Of a stretch of 64,000 nt of DNA, positions 42,564 to 50,505 are shown in pieces. The notes under the pieces are model-generated. The model saw only the letters and a list, made by a program, of their open reading frames with translations, searched no databases and was not told where the DNA came from. Within the stretch, counting starts at the first letter, position 1. Every line of letters begins with the position of its first letter. The translations under genes and the position numbers were made by a program. Source of the DNA: Eubacterium sp. 1001713B170207_170306_E7 (GTDB taxonomy: Bacteria > Bacillota > Clostridia > Eubacteriales > Eubacteriaceae); contig NZ_JADMVE010000001.1 in NCBI RefSeq assembly GCF_015547515.1, positions 184,312-248,311 of the forward strand, written 5' to 3'.

Positions 42564-42612
42564 GAAAATAAGGAAGAAATACTCGAAAAAGTTTCTATTT
42601 TCATATCTTTTT

Positions 42613-42641
42613 TTGACATTATCTCTAGAATTCTGTATAAT
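42613..42641 (+). promoter_or_regulatory. Perfect consensus promoter of HTH gene
   Basis: TTGACA (42613-42618), 17 bp, TATAAT (42636-42641). TTCAA-N7-TTGAA (42654-42670) lies just downstream and could be an operator. Confidence 0.8.
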
Positions 42642-42682
42642 TGTATCAATACATTCAAGAAATTATTGAAAGGCCGGAAAAA

Positions 42683-42952
42683 ATGAATCTTAATCATCTA
42701 TATTACTTTAAAACTCTGGCTGGATTGGAACATTATGCGAAGGCCGCCAAAGAGCTTAACATCAGTCAGCCAAGCTTGAGCTATGCGATTGCGGGACTGG
42801 AGAAGGAGCTCGGCGTTCCTCTGTTCAGGAAAAAAGGCAGAAATGTGGTACTGACCAGTTATGGGAAGGCTTTTGAAGAGTATGTCGCCATCGCCATTGC
42901 CCATTTAGAGGACGGTGTCCGTTTTATCCAGAATATGGACGGAGAGGAATAG
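42683..42952 (+). CDS. LysR-type HTH protein without sensor domain
   Basis: An 89-residue protein that is just the LysR winged helix (MNLNHLYYFKTLAGLEHYAK, then LNISQPSLSYAIAGLEKELG, VPLFRKKGRNVVLT) plus the start of the linker helix. The effector-binding domain of normal LysR proteins (about 200 residues) is absent, and the sequence after the stop is a terminator, not a broken remainder. With a consensus promoter and terminator it looks like a working HTH-only regulator. Confidence 0.8.
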   Translation: MNLNHLYYFKTLAGLEHYAKAAKELNISQPSLSYAIAGLEKELGVPLFRKKGRNVVLTSYGKAFEEYVAIAIAHLEDGVRFIQNMDGEE

Positions 42953-42989
42953 GGGTAGCCTGAAAAGCGATCGATAAAATATTTAAAGA

Positions 42990-43017
42990 CAAGAACAGCG
43001 CTCGCTGTTCTTTTTTG
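42990..43017 (+). terminator. Terminator of the HTH gene
   Basis: AAGAACAGCG-CT-CGCTGTTCTT hairpin with T run. Confidence 0.85.
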
Positions 43018-43105
43018 TTTTGCGGCGGGGCGGTATGACAGTGTGCATGATTTCCATGGAAAGATCAGGGTATATTATTCTTAAGACTTACACAGGAGGT
43101 TAAAA

Positions 43106-43624
43106 ATGGAATCACTCGATTATTATAGTGCAAATAATACTTTAAATACTTTTATGACCGCGCTTTTCGGCGCTGCGGCCGGCGTTGTGGCCATTATTTC
43201 AGCTTTGATCGGTATTGCGCTGTACCTGCTTTTAGCGTACGCCTATTACCGGATGGCAAAAAACAGGGGATTAACCCACGCCTGGACAGCGTGGATACCC
43301 ATCGCCCAGCTTTATCTGCTGGGGATGCTCATTGACCGCCGCGTCTATTTCGGCAGCGCCAAAATTACAAACGCCCATGTTTTACTGCCCATCGGCTTTA
43401 TTCTGGTACCGGCCATCGCCTTTATTCCCATTATCGGATACCTTTATGGGGTTGCCTATACCATCTATGCTTTTGCGGCGCATTACAGACTATACCGTCT
43501 CTACGGCACTTCCAATCAGGCGCTGGTATTTCTGATTTTAAGTATAATATTCCCGGTTACAGAGCCTTTCTTTGTCTTTGTATTAAGAAACAAGCCCTCG
43601 GTTGAATATCAGACATATTATTAA
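43106..43624 (+). CDS. Polytopic membrane protein, unknown
   Basis: A 172-residue protein with about four membrane helices (near 18-45, 63-80, 92-125 and 137-160). The KNRGLTHAWTAWIPIAQLYL segment resembles small membrane proteins of unknown function in Firmicutes. AGGAGG precedes the ATG and a terminator follows; it is a single gene. Confidence 0.75.
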   Translation: MESLDYYSANNTLNTFMTALFGAAAGVVAIISALIGIALYLLLAYAYYRMAKNRGLTHAWTAWIPIAQLYLLGMLIDRRVYFGSAKITNAHVLLPIGFILVPAIAFIPIIGYLYGVAYTIYAFAAHYRLYRLYGTSNQALVFLILSIIFPVTEPFFVFVLRNKPSVEYQTYY

Positions 43625-43699
43625 AATCGGAATCAACAGCATTGAATTTTTGGGATTTTGCCCCGAAATAAATTCAGTAATGATACGATTTAATCTGAA

Positions 43700-43740
43700 G
43701 AATCATATCACCGCATAAATGGTGATATGATTTTTTATTT
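43700..43740 (+). terminator. Intrinsic terminator
   Basis: AATCATATCACC...GGTGATATGATT stem with six Ts. Confidence 0.85.
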
Positions 43741-43745
43741 TAAGA

Positions 43746-43774
43746 TTGCACTGCAAAAGAAAATCCGGTATAAT
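43746..43774 (+). promoter_or_regulatory. Promoter of the orphan structured RNA
   Basis: TTGCAC (43746-43751), 17 bp, TATAAT (43769-43774); start expected near 43781. Confidence 0.75.
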
Positions 43775-43780
43775 ATATCT

Positions 43781-44023
43781 GCTTGGATTATAAGGATAAA
43801 AGACGCTGCATCAGAGCGCCGGGAAGAGGAAACCTTATTAAGACAACATCAGTGTGACCGGGTACAGGGCTGTTATTACGCAAGGCCGTGCCCGCAGGGA
43901 TGCTGACAGACGATCTGCCAAAAACATGAGCGAGACTTGTGTTTTTTAACTCCAACAAAACAGGAAAAGCACAAATAAACGGGGGTATCGTAGCTGTGTG
44001 TTCTGCTTTGGGGGAGTTTTTTT
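43781..44023 (+). ncRNA. Candidate structured non-coding RNA
   Basis: The 513-bp gap between two protein genes holds a promoter, a G/C-rich folded stretch and two terminator-like hairpins but no reading frame with a ribosome site. Visible stems: ATAAGG with CCTTAT (about 43790 and 43833), CGGGTAC with GTGCCCG, AAAAACA...TGTTTTT (about 43920-43946) and a final AACTCC (43948-43953) with GGAGTT (44013-44018) plus seven Ts. I cannot match it to a known class; raiA-type, 6S or an unassigned riboswitch are alternatives. Confidence 0.6.
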
Positions 44024-44136
44024 ATTGCCTGCGGGATGGGGTGTAAATAATATTTTTAATAGTATAGGCTTTTTAGAATGATTATGGTATAATCAAGGCT
44101 ATTGAATGTACGCAGTCTGGAACCGGAGGACAGAAT

Positions 44137-45648
44137 ATGAGTGAATTAGCCGCCCCAAATTTGGCGACCTATGTGTATGAAAACCTGCTGCTTAGAATCA
44201 TGACAGGAAAGTTAAAAAAAGGCGATGTTCTGCCGTCCAGAAAGCAGCTGGCCGAAGCGTATAATGTCGCTGAGATTACCATTCGGACAGCCATCCAGAT
44301 GCTGGCCTTAAATAACATGGTCATTACCTCTCAGGGAAAGGGGACTGTTGTCACTTTTGATATGCAGCATGATGATAATTCACAGTTTTACTGGAGCTTT
44401 ATGTCGAAGCGTGTCGGTTCCATTGTGGATGTCATGCGGGCCACATCGTTGTTTTTTTCAGATATTATGATTGATGCGGCGCTGAACGGCGGCCCGGAAA
44501 ATATCACGCGGTTCAAGCAGCTCTACGAGGATTACCGGGAGGCCCGGGGAAGAAATATTGTCATCTGCTTCAGCCGCTTTTGGATCGAGCTTCTGGAAAC
44601 GCAGAAAAACCCGCTTGTCAAAGAGCTTTATCAGCAGATGATCCAGTTTACCGGGATTTTTTCCATTATTTTTGAGGAAAAAATGCTGGTGGATTTTAAG
44701 GAATGGTCATTACCATACCTGAGCCTCTTTTTTCAGGGAATGGAGGAGGGCGACCGGGATAAGCTGCAGCAGGGGCTGGGTGAGGTGTTTGGAGACAGCG
44801 CGTTTGTGGCGTATTCCCAAAGCTATAATGATAAGCTGGGCGCAGAGGAGCAGGTGCCTTTTTACTGGTTTATCAGCAGCGAGCGCCATAATCTCACAGA
44901 TTCCATTGTCAATGTGATCCTGAAACGCATTGAAATCGGCGAATATCAGCTCGGGGACTCGATTCCATCCCTCAATGCGATCCGGGAAGAATTCCAGGTT
45001 TCGGTCAAAACGGCCAGAAGCGCGCTCTGCGTTCTGGAGGAAACCGGGATAGTTGAGCGGTCACAGGGGAAAAAGGCAGTGGTCATCAAAAGAGATGCTG
45101 TCAGAATCGAGCAGGAAAAAATACCGGTGCAACAGATGTTAGATGATCTGAAAACCCTGCTGGACGCCCGGGCCGCACTGCTGCTCACCCATAAAACCTT
45201 TGTCCGCGAGGCACTGAAGGGAAAACAAAAAAACAGGGACGGCCAGGAAGAGAGCCGGCTGAAAACCGTAACCTACCACTCGCCGATCCCTCTGTTTAAT
45301 GAGATGATTCTTCAGATGGAGTCGCCCACGCTGCGGCACATTTATATGCAGCTTGAGAACATCATGCTAAAGGGCAGCCATTACAGGCAGACCGCGGATT
45401 ATGATTACAGCCACAGGGTCAGCGCCATTATGGAGAGCTATGAGCGGGCGCTCAACGCGTATCTTGAAGAGGATGCGGAAGCTCTGGAGCAAAGCCTGTA
45501 CGAGGTTATCCGCATACAATACGAGGTCACGGTGGACTACTGCCGCAGAAAGGGCATTGTGGTGGACCGGGTTATCACCTGTAAAGGACAAAAAACTACT
45601 CCTGCCCTGCTTGACGAACGCAGCGATAAAACTTATAATAAAAAGTGA
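44137..45648 (+). CDS. GntR regulator with two HTH domains
   Basis: A 503-residue regulator made of two GntR-like halves. The first winged helix (residues 8-68: ILRIMTGKLKKGDVLPSRKQ-like, LAEAYNVAEITIRTAIQML) and the second (about 255-320: ILKRIEIGEYQLGDSIPSLN, AIREEFQVSVKTARSALCVL) are both intact, each followed by a helical region of 170-190 residues. It reads as an internal gene duplication. AGGAGG-like GGAGGA precedes the ATG. TetR follows 24 bp later in the same operon. Confidence 0.82.
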   Translation: MSELAAPNLATYVYENLLLRIMTGKLKKGDVLPSRKQLAEAYNVAEITIRTAIQMLALNNMVITSQGKGTVVTFDMQHDDNSQFYWSFMSKRVGSIVDVMRATSLFFSDIMIDAALNGGPENITRFKQLYEDYREARGRNIVICFSRFWIELLETQKNPLVKELYQQMIQFTGIFSIIFEEKMLVDFKEWSLPYLSLFFQGMEEGDRDKLQQGLGEVFGDSAFVAYSQSYNDKLGAEEQVPFYWFISSERHNLTDSIVNVILKRIEIGEYQLGDSIPSLNAIREEFQVSVKTARSALCVLEETGIVERSQGKKAVVIKRDAVRIEQEKIPVQQMLDDLKTLLDARAALLLTHKTFVREALKGKQKNRDGQEESRLKTVTYHSPIPLFNEMILQMESPTLRHIYMQLENIMLKGSHYRQTADYDYSHRVSAIMESYERALNAYLEEDAEALEQSLYEVIRIQYEVTVDYCRRKGIVVDRVITCKGQKTTPALLDERSDKTYNKK

Positions 45649-45672
45649 CACGTATGTCGTTTTGGAGGGTTT

Positions 45673-46251
45673 ATGAGTACACTGAAGGCTGATATGAAAC
45701 GGAATTACATTTTAGACAGGGCACGGGATGTTTTTATCCGGAAAGGCTTTGCCGCCGTGACCATGAAAGACATTGTGGAGGCCTGCGACATCAGCCGGGG
45801 TGGGCTTTACCGTTATTACGGATCGACCCGTGAGATTTTTCTCGCGCTGTTCCAGCGTGACGCCAGGGAGGAGCTGGAGCGCGTGGAGGTGGCCATCTGG
45901 GAGGAAATGTCCGCCAGGGATATTCTGTTTTCCTACATGAAGCGGCAGAAATGTGCCTTCGAGCAAGAGTGCACCACCTTGTCCAACGCCGCCTATGAGT
46001 TCTTTCTGGAAAATCCCGATGACCGTGTGATCTTCCAGTGGCAGTTTGACGGCATTTCCGAAATGCTGCGTGAAATTTTAGAGTACGGGGTTAAAAAGGG
46101 CGAGTTTGTTCTGCCCGACACCGCGGCGTTTGCCCGGCATCTGGCCCTTTTTATCAACAGCATGCAGCTGTCCCTGCCGCTTTTAAACTTTCCGGGGCCC
46201 CGGATCGAGGAACAGTTCGGCTTGCTCTTGAGACCGATTTTAGCCAGTTAA
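45673..46251 (+). CDS. TetR family regulator
   Basis: A 192-residue regulator with the TetR HTH near residues 27-55 (VTMKDIVEACDISRGGLYRY, YGSTREIFLALF). The helical ligand domain is complete. GGAGG precedes the ATG. It is in an operon with the doubled GntR protein and no effector gene, so its target lies elsewhere. A strong bidirectional terminator follows. Confidence 0.85.
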   Translation: MSTLKADMKRNYILDRARDVFIRKGFAAVTMKDIVEACDISRGGLYRYYGSTREIFLALFQRDAREELERVEVAIWEEMSARDILFSYMKRQKCAFEQECTTLSNAAYEFFLENPDDRVIFQWQFDGISEMLREILEYGVKKGEFVLPDTAAFARHLALFINSMQLSLPLLNFPGPRIEEQFGLLLRPILAS

Positions 46252-46256
46252 CCCAT

Positions 46257-46304
46257 AAAAAACACCCGGCAGAACCAAAAGTTGAGGTTCTGCCGGGTGT
46301 TTTC
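46257..46304. terminator. Bidirectional terminator
   Basis: AACACCCGGCAGAACC...GGTTCTGCCGGGTGTT, a 16-bp stem with T runs on both strands, between convergent genes. Confidence 0.9.
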
Positions 46305-46315
46305 GCTTTACAGGG

Positions 46316-47161
46316 TTATTTTGCCTTTAAAAAGACGAGAATGACCGCGCCGGGGCCGGTATGGGTTCCGATGACACAGCCGACCGGGTGCATTTCGATT
46401 TTGTCCAGGTGGTGGTCGCGGATGGCCTGGGTTTTAAAGTCCATGACCTGCTCCTTGTCCCGGGTATAGCCGAGATAAACCGGCACATTGGGGTCCAGTC
46501 CCTGGGCCTTGGCGATCTGCTCGGAGAGAATCTTATTGCCGTTTTTTAAGCCCCGGGCCTTGGCCAGCATCTCGAGGCCGCCCTGGTTCAGGGTGACAAT
46601 GGGTTTGATCCGCAGCAGCGAGCCCATTGTGGCCGCTCCCCTGCCCAGACGGCCGCCCTTCTGCAGATATTCCAGGGTGTCGACCATGGCCAGCAGGACC
46701 AGGCGGTGGCGGGCTTCGTCGAGCACAGAGACAATCTCCCCGGCCGTTTTCCCCTCAGCCCGCATGTTGACAGCGTATTCGACCAGCAGGCGCAGGCCCA
46801 TGCTGGCGTTTAGGGTGTCAATGATGTGAATGCGGTCGTATTCGGCCATGTTTTTGGCCAGCGTCGCGCTTTGGACTGTTCCGCTGATTTTGCTGGACAG
46901 CAGCAGCACAATGACATCGTCGCCGGCCTTTTTAGCGTCCTCAAAATAAGGGAGAAACTGGGTAGGGGTAGGCTGGGAGGTGGTCGGCAGGGCCTTGGAG
47001 CTTTCGAGAATCGGATAAAATTCCTCGATGCTGATGTCCACACCTTCATCGTATTGGTTATCGCCTACGATAACCTTGAGCGGGACAATGGAGACATCCA
47101 GCTTTCTGGCCTCCTCCTGTGAAATATCGGAAGTTGAATCGGTAATAATTTTTATAGACAT
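46316..47161 (-). CDS. DegV family fatty-acid-binding protein
   Basis: A 281-residue DegV protein (IITDSTSDISQEEARKLDVS at the start; TSQPTPTQFLPYFEDA and GTVQSATLAKN later). DegV proteins bind fatty acids, as FakB does for the fatty acid kinase FakA; no fakA is nearby. GAGAGGA precedes the ATG. It is a single gene, reading left. Confidence 0.9.
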   Translation of the reverse strand: MSIKIITDSTSDISQEEARKLDVSIVPLKVIVGDNQYDEGVDISIEEFYPILESSKALPTTSQPTPTQFLPYFEDAKKAGDDVIVLLLSSKISGTVQSATLAKNMAEYDRIHIIDTLNASMGLRLLVEYAVNMRAEGKTAGEIVSVLDEARHRLVLLAMVDTLEYLQKGGRLGRGAATMGSLLRIKPIVTLNQGGLEMLAKARGLKNGNKILSEQIAKAQGLDPNVPVYLGYTRDKEQVMDFKTQAIRDHHLDKIEMHPVGCVIGTHTGPGAVILVFLKAK

Positions 47162-47293
47162 GGATAATTCCTCTCTGTTTTCATTTGAAATTCAAAATAA
47201 CTTTAACTTAAAACTAATAGCATTTATAATTTTATCAGAGAATGCTTAAATGTCAAGGTGTTTTCAAAAGTTTTCATTTTTTCAGCGTAAAAA

Positions 47294-47318
47294 GCCGCAG
47301 CGGTGATGCCGCTGCGGC
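47294..47318 (-). terminator. Terminator of fetAB
   Basis: GCCGCAGCGG-TGATG-CCGCTGCGGC perfect 10-bp stem; on the minus strand it is followed by TTTTTA. Confidence 0.8.
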
Positions 47319-47351
47319 AGATAAAATATATTGAAGCTTAAAAGGCTGAGA

Positions 47352-48146
47352 CTACCGGAGGCTGTCAATGAACTGGGCGTCTTTGGTGAAAAAGGTTTTA
47401 TAGCCCAGGGTGACAAACAGGACCACCGTGATGGCCGTGCAGCCCAGAATGGCCAGCATAATGCCGATCTGGTATTTGATGGCGGTTAAGGGAAAGGTGC
47501 CGGAGAGGATCTGTCCGGTCATCATGCCCGGCAGAGAGACAATGCCCATGGTCAGCATATTGTTCATGGTTGGCAGAATGGCGCTGTCAAAGGCGTCGTT
47601 GACAATGTCTCTGGTTGCGGCGCGTGGGGTAGCGCCCAGCATGAGCGCGCTTTCGATCTGGTCGTGTCTTTCGAGCATGGCGCTGCACAGCTTATTGGCG
47701 CCGAGGGCAATGCCGGTCATGGCGTTGCCGACAATCATCCCTGAGATAGGAATAATGTACTGGGGATTGAACCAGGGCGTTACATGCAGCACTGCCAGCA
47801 TGAAGATCATCGCAGTGATGCCGTAGCCGGCTGTCATGGACAGGGCAATGAGCTGTTTGAGTTTTTTGTTCATGGGTGTTTTTACACGCTTTAAAGCGTT
47901 AAAAATGGCAAAGCCGACCATGACAGAGAGCATCAGCAGTGTCAGCCACCAGCTTGGATTTTCAAAAACATACATTAATATATAGCCCATCACAGTGAGC
48001 TGGAGCGTCATGCGGGTGGTGGCGATAAGAATCATCTTTTCACGTTTGATGTCCCTTGCCTTAAAGATGACCAGCAGCACCAGTACAAAAATATAGGCGA
48101 TGGCGAGGTTGAAGATGGAAAGATCCATAACGGTGCTGTTATTCAT
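47352..48146 (-). CDS. fetB: FetB-type ABC permease (UPF0014)
   Basis: A 264-residue permease with about seven membrane helices. The UPF0014 signature is visible in PISGMIVGNAMTGIALGANK and LMLGATPRAATRDIV. FetAB exports iron or helps metal homeostasis in E. coli; the metal here is not known. It overlaps the ATPase gene by eight bases. Confidence 0.87.
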   Translation of the reverse strand: MNNSTVMDLSIFNLAIAYIFVLVLLVIFKARDIKREKMILIATTRMTLQLTVMGYILMYVFENPSWWLTLLMLSVMVGFAIFNALKRVKTPMNKKLKQLIALSMTAGYGITAMIFMLAVLHVTPWFNPQYIIPISGMIVGNAMTGIALGANKLCSAMLERHDQIESALMLGATPRAATRDIVNDAFDSAILPTMNNMLTMGIVSLPGMMTGQILSGTFPLTAIKYQIGIMLAILGCTAITVVLFVTLGYKTFFTKDAQFIDSLR

Positions 48147-48774
48147 GGGCGTAGCCTCCTGTCTGGCCGTTTTCGATGCGGACGATCCCCCCGGGGTAAA
48201 GGCTGGAGACCTCCTCTGAGTGGGTGACCATGATCAGGGCTTTCTTTTCACGCAGCACAAAATCGGCCAGATTCGTGATGATAAAGTGCTCGGTTTCCTT
48301 GTCCAGCGCTGCGGAGGGCTCATCCAGCAGATAGATCTCCGCGTCCATGAGCATGACGCGGGCCAGGCAGAGCCGCTGCTTTTCGCCGCCGGACAGGCTG
48401 ATGCAGGGGTCGTCCAGCGGCTTGTCCAGCTTGACCCGCTCCAGTGCTTTTAGCAGCCGGTCTCTCGGCGCCGGGAGCTTCTCAGAAAAGCGGAGGCCGG
48501 CCTGCAGGTTTTCTTCCAGATCGCCGTTGTAGATCACCGGGGTCTGGCCAAGCATGACCACCTCACGGCGCAGAGAAACAGCCGGGACATCTGCCAGGTC
48601 GCGGCCGTTGTAAAAAACAGCCCCGCTGTCCGGTGTGTAAAGCTTGTTCAAATGCTTGAGCAGCGTGGTTTTTCCGCTGCCCGAGGAGCCGATAATACAG
48701 GTGATGGGACGGTCGATGATCAGCGATTCGATGTCCAGAATGTCTTTAAATTTCAGGTTGCAGATTTCAAACAC
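48139..48774 (-). CDS. fetA: FetA-type ABC ATPase
   Basis: A 211-residue ATPase: Walker A GSSGSGKTTL near 31-40, signature LSGGEKQRL near 123, Walker B IYLLDEPSAALD near 145, and the H-loop MVTHSEE. The GTG at 48774 is taken as start because AAAAAGGA precedes it; a longer ATG at 48843 would run through the promoter. With FetB it forms a two-gene export unit. Confidence 0.85.
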   Translation of the reverse strand: MFEICNLKFKDILDIESLIIDRPITCIIGSSGSGKTTLLKHLNKLYTPDSGAVFYNGRDLADVPAVSLRREVVMLGQTPVIYNGDLEENLQAGLRFSEKLPAPRDRLLKALERVKLDKPLDDPCISLSGGEKQRLCLARVMLMDAEIYLLDEPSAALDKETEHFIITNLADFVLREKKALIMVTHSEEVSSLYPGGIVRIENGQTGGYAHE

Positions 48775-48920
48775 AGCTTTTTTCCTTTTTATTTTTATTT
48801 TAGCACATTTTGCGCGTTGGGAGTAGCCCAAAAGCACGGGCATATCTGGATCTCAGACACAGGACAAACTAAAGAAAACGGGCGTAAAATAGTTATATCA
48901 TTTAAAAAGGAGCGTTGATT

Positions 48921-49238
48921 ATGAAGGTAACCACAGGATTTCAGATGTTTATGGAAGAATCGGGCGAGGTGGGCAAGGCTTATTCGCAGCTTGTGCAGAC
49001 AATGGCAGAAAGCAGCGTGCTGGACAAAAAGACCCATGCGCTGGCCTATATTTCGGCTCTGGCCGCGGCCCAGATGACCGGCGGGCTGGCCTTTCATGTG
49101 ATGATGGCAAAGCAGACAGGCGCGAGCAGGGATGAAGTCCGGGACGCCGTGCTGGTTGGGCTGCCCGCGGTAGGCCTGGCGGTTCTGGATGCGCTGGAGG
49201 TGGCGCTCAATGCCTATGATGAACAGGAAACAGAATAG
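48921..49238 (+). CDS. Carboxymuconolactone decarboxylase-like protein
   Basis: A 105-residue all-helical AhpD-like protein. The family region AYISALAAAQMTGGLAFHVM lines up with the AhpD segment that normally has E-x-x-x-C-x-x-C-x-x-H; here both cysteines are missing (AQMTGGLAFH), so peroxidase activity is unlikely. AAGGAG precedes ATG 48921. Confidence 0.75.
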   Translation: MKVTTGFQMFMEESGEVGKAYSQLVQTMAESSVLDKKTHALAYISALAAAQMTGGLAFHVMMAKQTGASRDEVRDAVLVGLPAVGLAVLDALEVALNAYDEQETE

Positions 49239-49252
49239 TTTAAGGAAACGTT

Positions 49253-49282
49253 AAAAAGATCTGAATTTCGGATCTTTTTTTG
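49253..49282 (+). terminator. Intrinsic terminator
   Basis: AAAAAGATC...GATCTTTTTTT hairpin after the AhpD-like gene. Confidence 0.75.
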
Positions 49283-49290
49283 AGTTGAAT

Positions 49291-49319
49291 TTGACCCGTC
49301 TTTTTATATGACGTATAAT
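49291..49319 (+). promoter_or_regulatory. Promoter of the Arn-like operon
   Basis: TTGACC (49291-49296), 17 bp, TATAAT (49314-49319), 35 bp before wecE. No other good promoter is seen up to 54.8 kb. Confidence 0.75.
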
Positions 49320-49354
49320 AGGGAACGTGAGAAATAAACGAACGAGGCGACAAT

Positions 49355-50485
49355 ATGATTACATTTAACAAACCGCCCTTTATGGGGGATGAATTTAAAT
49401 ATATAAAGGAGGCAATCGACAATCAGCAGATCAGCGGAGATGGCGCCTTTACAGCCAGATGCAAGGCCTGGCTGGAAAAAAGCTGCAATGCGCCCGAAGT
49501 ACTGCTGACCACCTCCTGTACCCATGCCCTTGAGATGGCCGCGCTGCTTTTACAGATACAGCCGGGCGACGAGATCATCATGCCTGCCTACACCTTTGTG
49601 TCCACCGCCGACGCCTTTGTTTTGAGGGGCGCGCGCATTGTTTTTGTGGATATCCGGCCCGATACGCTGAACATTGATGAAAAGCAGATCGAAGCCGCGG
49701 TTACCCCGAAGACCCGCGCCATTGTCCCGGTGCACTACGCCGGTGTTTCCTGCGAGATGGATACCATTAACAGCATCGCAGCCGCCCACGGTCTTAAGGT
49801 AGTAGAGGACGCCGCCCAGGGTGTGATGTCCACCTACAAGGGAAAGGCCCTCGGCACCCTGGGAGATTTTGGCTGCTTTAGCTTTCATGAGACCAAAAAC
49901 TACAGCATGGGAGAGGGCGGGGCCATTGTGATCAATGACCTGAAATATAAAGAAGAGGCTGAAATCATCCGGGAAAAGGGGACCAACCGAAGCCGTTTTT
50001 TCCGGGGTGAGATCGACAAATACACCTGGGTGAACCACGGCTCATCCTATCTTCCCAGCGACATGAACGCCGCCTACCTGTGGGCGCAGCTGGAACACGC
50101 CGATACGATCAACAACGACCGCCTGGCCAGCTGGGACTACTATTATGACGCGCTCCAGCCCCTTGCCCGGAGAGAACAGATCGAGCTGCCCTATATTCCA
50201 GAGGAATGTACGCATAACGCCCATATGTTTTATATCAAGGCAAAAGATCTTGAGGAGAGAACTGCGCTCATGGCGCATATGAAGCAGGCCGGAGTCCAGG
50301 CGATTTTTCATTATATCCCGCTGCATACCGCACCCGAGGGGCTGAAGGTTGGCCGGTTCAGCGGCGAGGACCGCTACACCACAAAAGAAAGCGAGCGGAT
50401 TGTGCGGCTGCCGATGTACTACGGACTGGCAAGAGAAGACCAGAACCGGGTGATTGAAGCCGTCGAAGACTTTTATCGGGTGTGA
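49355..50485 (+). CDS. wecE: dTDP-4-amino-4,6-dideoxygalactose transaminase
   Basis: A 376-residue PLP enzyme very close to E. coli WecE (RffA) along its length. Shared segments include GDEIIMPAYTFVSTADAFVL, VEDAAQGVMSTYKGKALGT, the PLP lysine in FSFHETKNYSMGEGGA, and KGTNRSRFFRGEIDKYTW. It converts dTDP-4-keto-6-deoxyglucose to dTDP-Fuc4N. Sugar-nucleotide supply genes (rmlA, rmlB) are not in the window. It heads the operon. Confidence 0.92.
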   Translation: MITFNKPPFMGDEFKYIKEAIDNQQISGDGAFTARCKAWLEKSCNAPEVLLTTSCTHALEMAALLLQIQPGDEIIMPAYTFVSTADAFVLRGARIVFVDIRPDTLNIDEKQIEAAVTPKTRAIVPVHYAGVSCEMDTINSIAAAHGLKVVEDAAQGVMSTYKGKALGTLGDFGCFSFHETKNYSMGEGGAIVINDLKYKEEAEIIREKGTNRSRFFRGEIDKYTWVNHGSSYLPSDMNAAYLWAQLEHADTINNDRLASWDYYYDALQPLARREQIELPYIPEECTHNAHMFYIKAKDLEERTALMAHMKQAGVQAIFHYIPLHTAPEGLKVGRFSGEDRYTTKESERIVRLPMYYGLAREDQNRVIEAVEDFYRV

Positions 50486-50505
50486 ATGTGAAGGAGACCG
50501 TAAGA

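Noticed and set aside
43781..44023. Calling the orphan RNA a 6S or raiA RNA
   Set aside because: The ends do not pair as in 6S RNA, and I cannot recall a raiA consensus well enough to claim a match.
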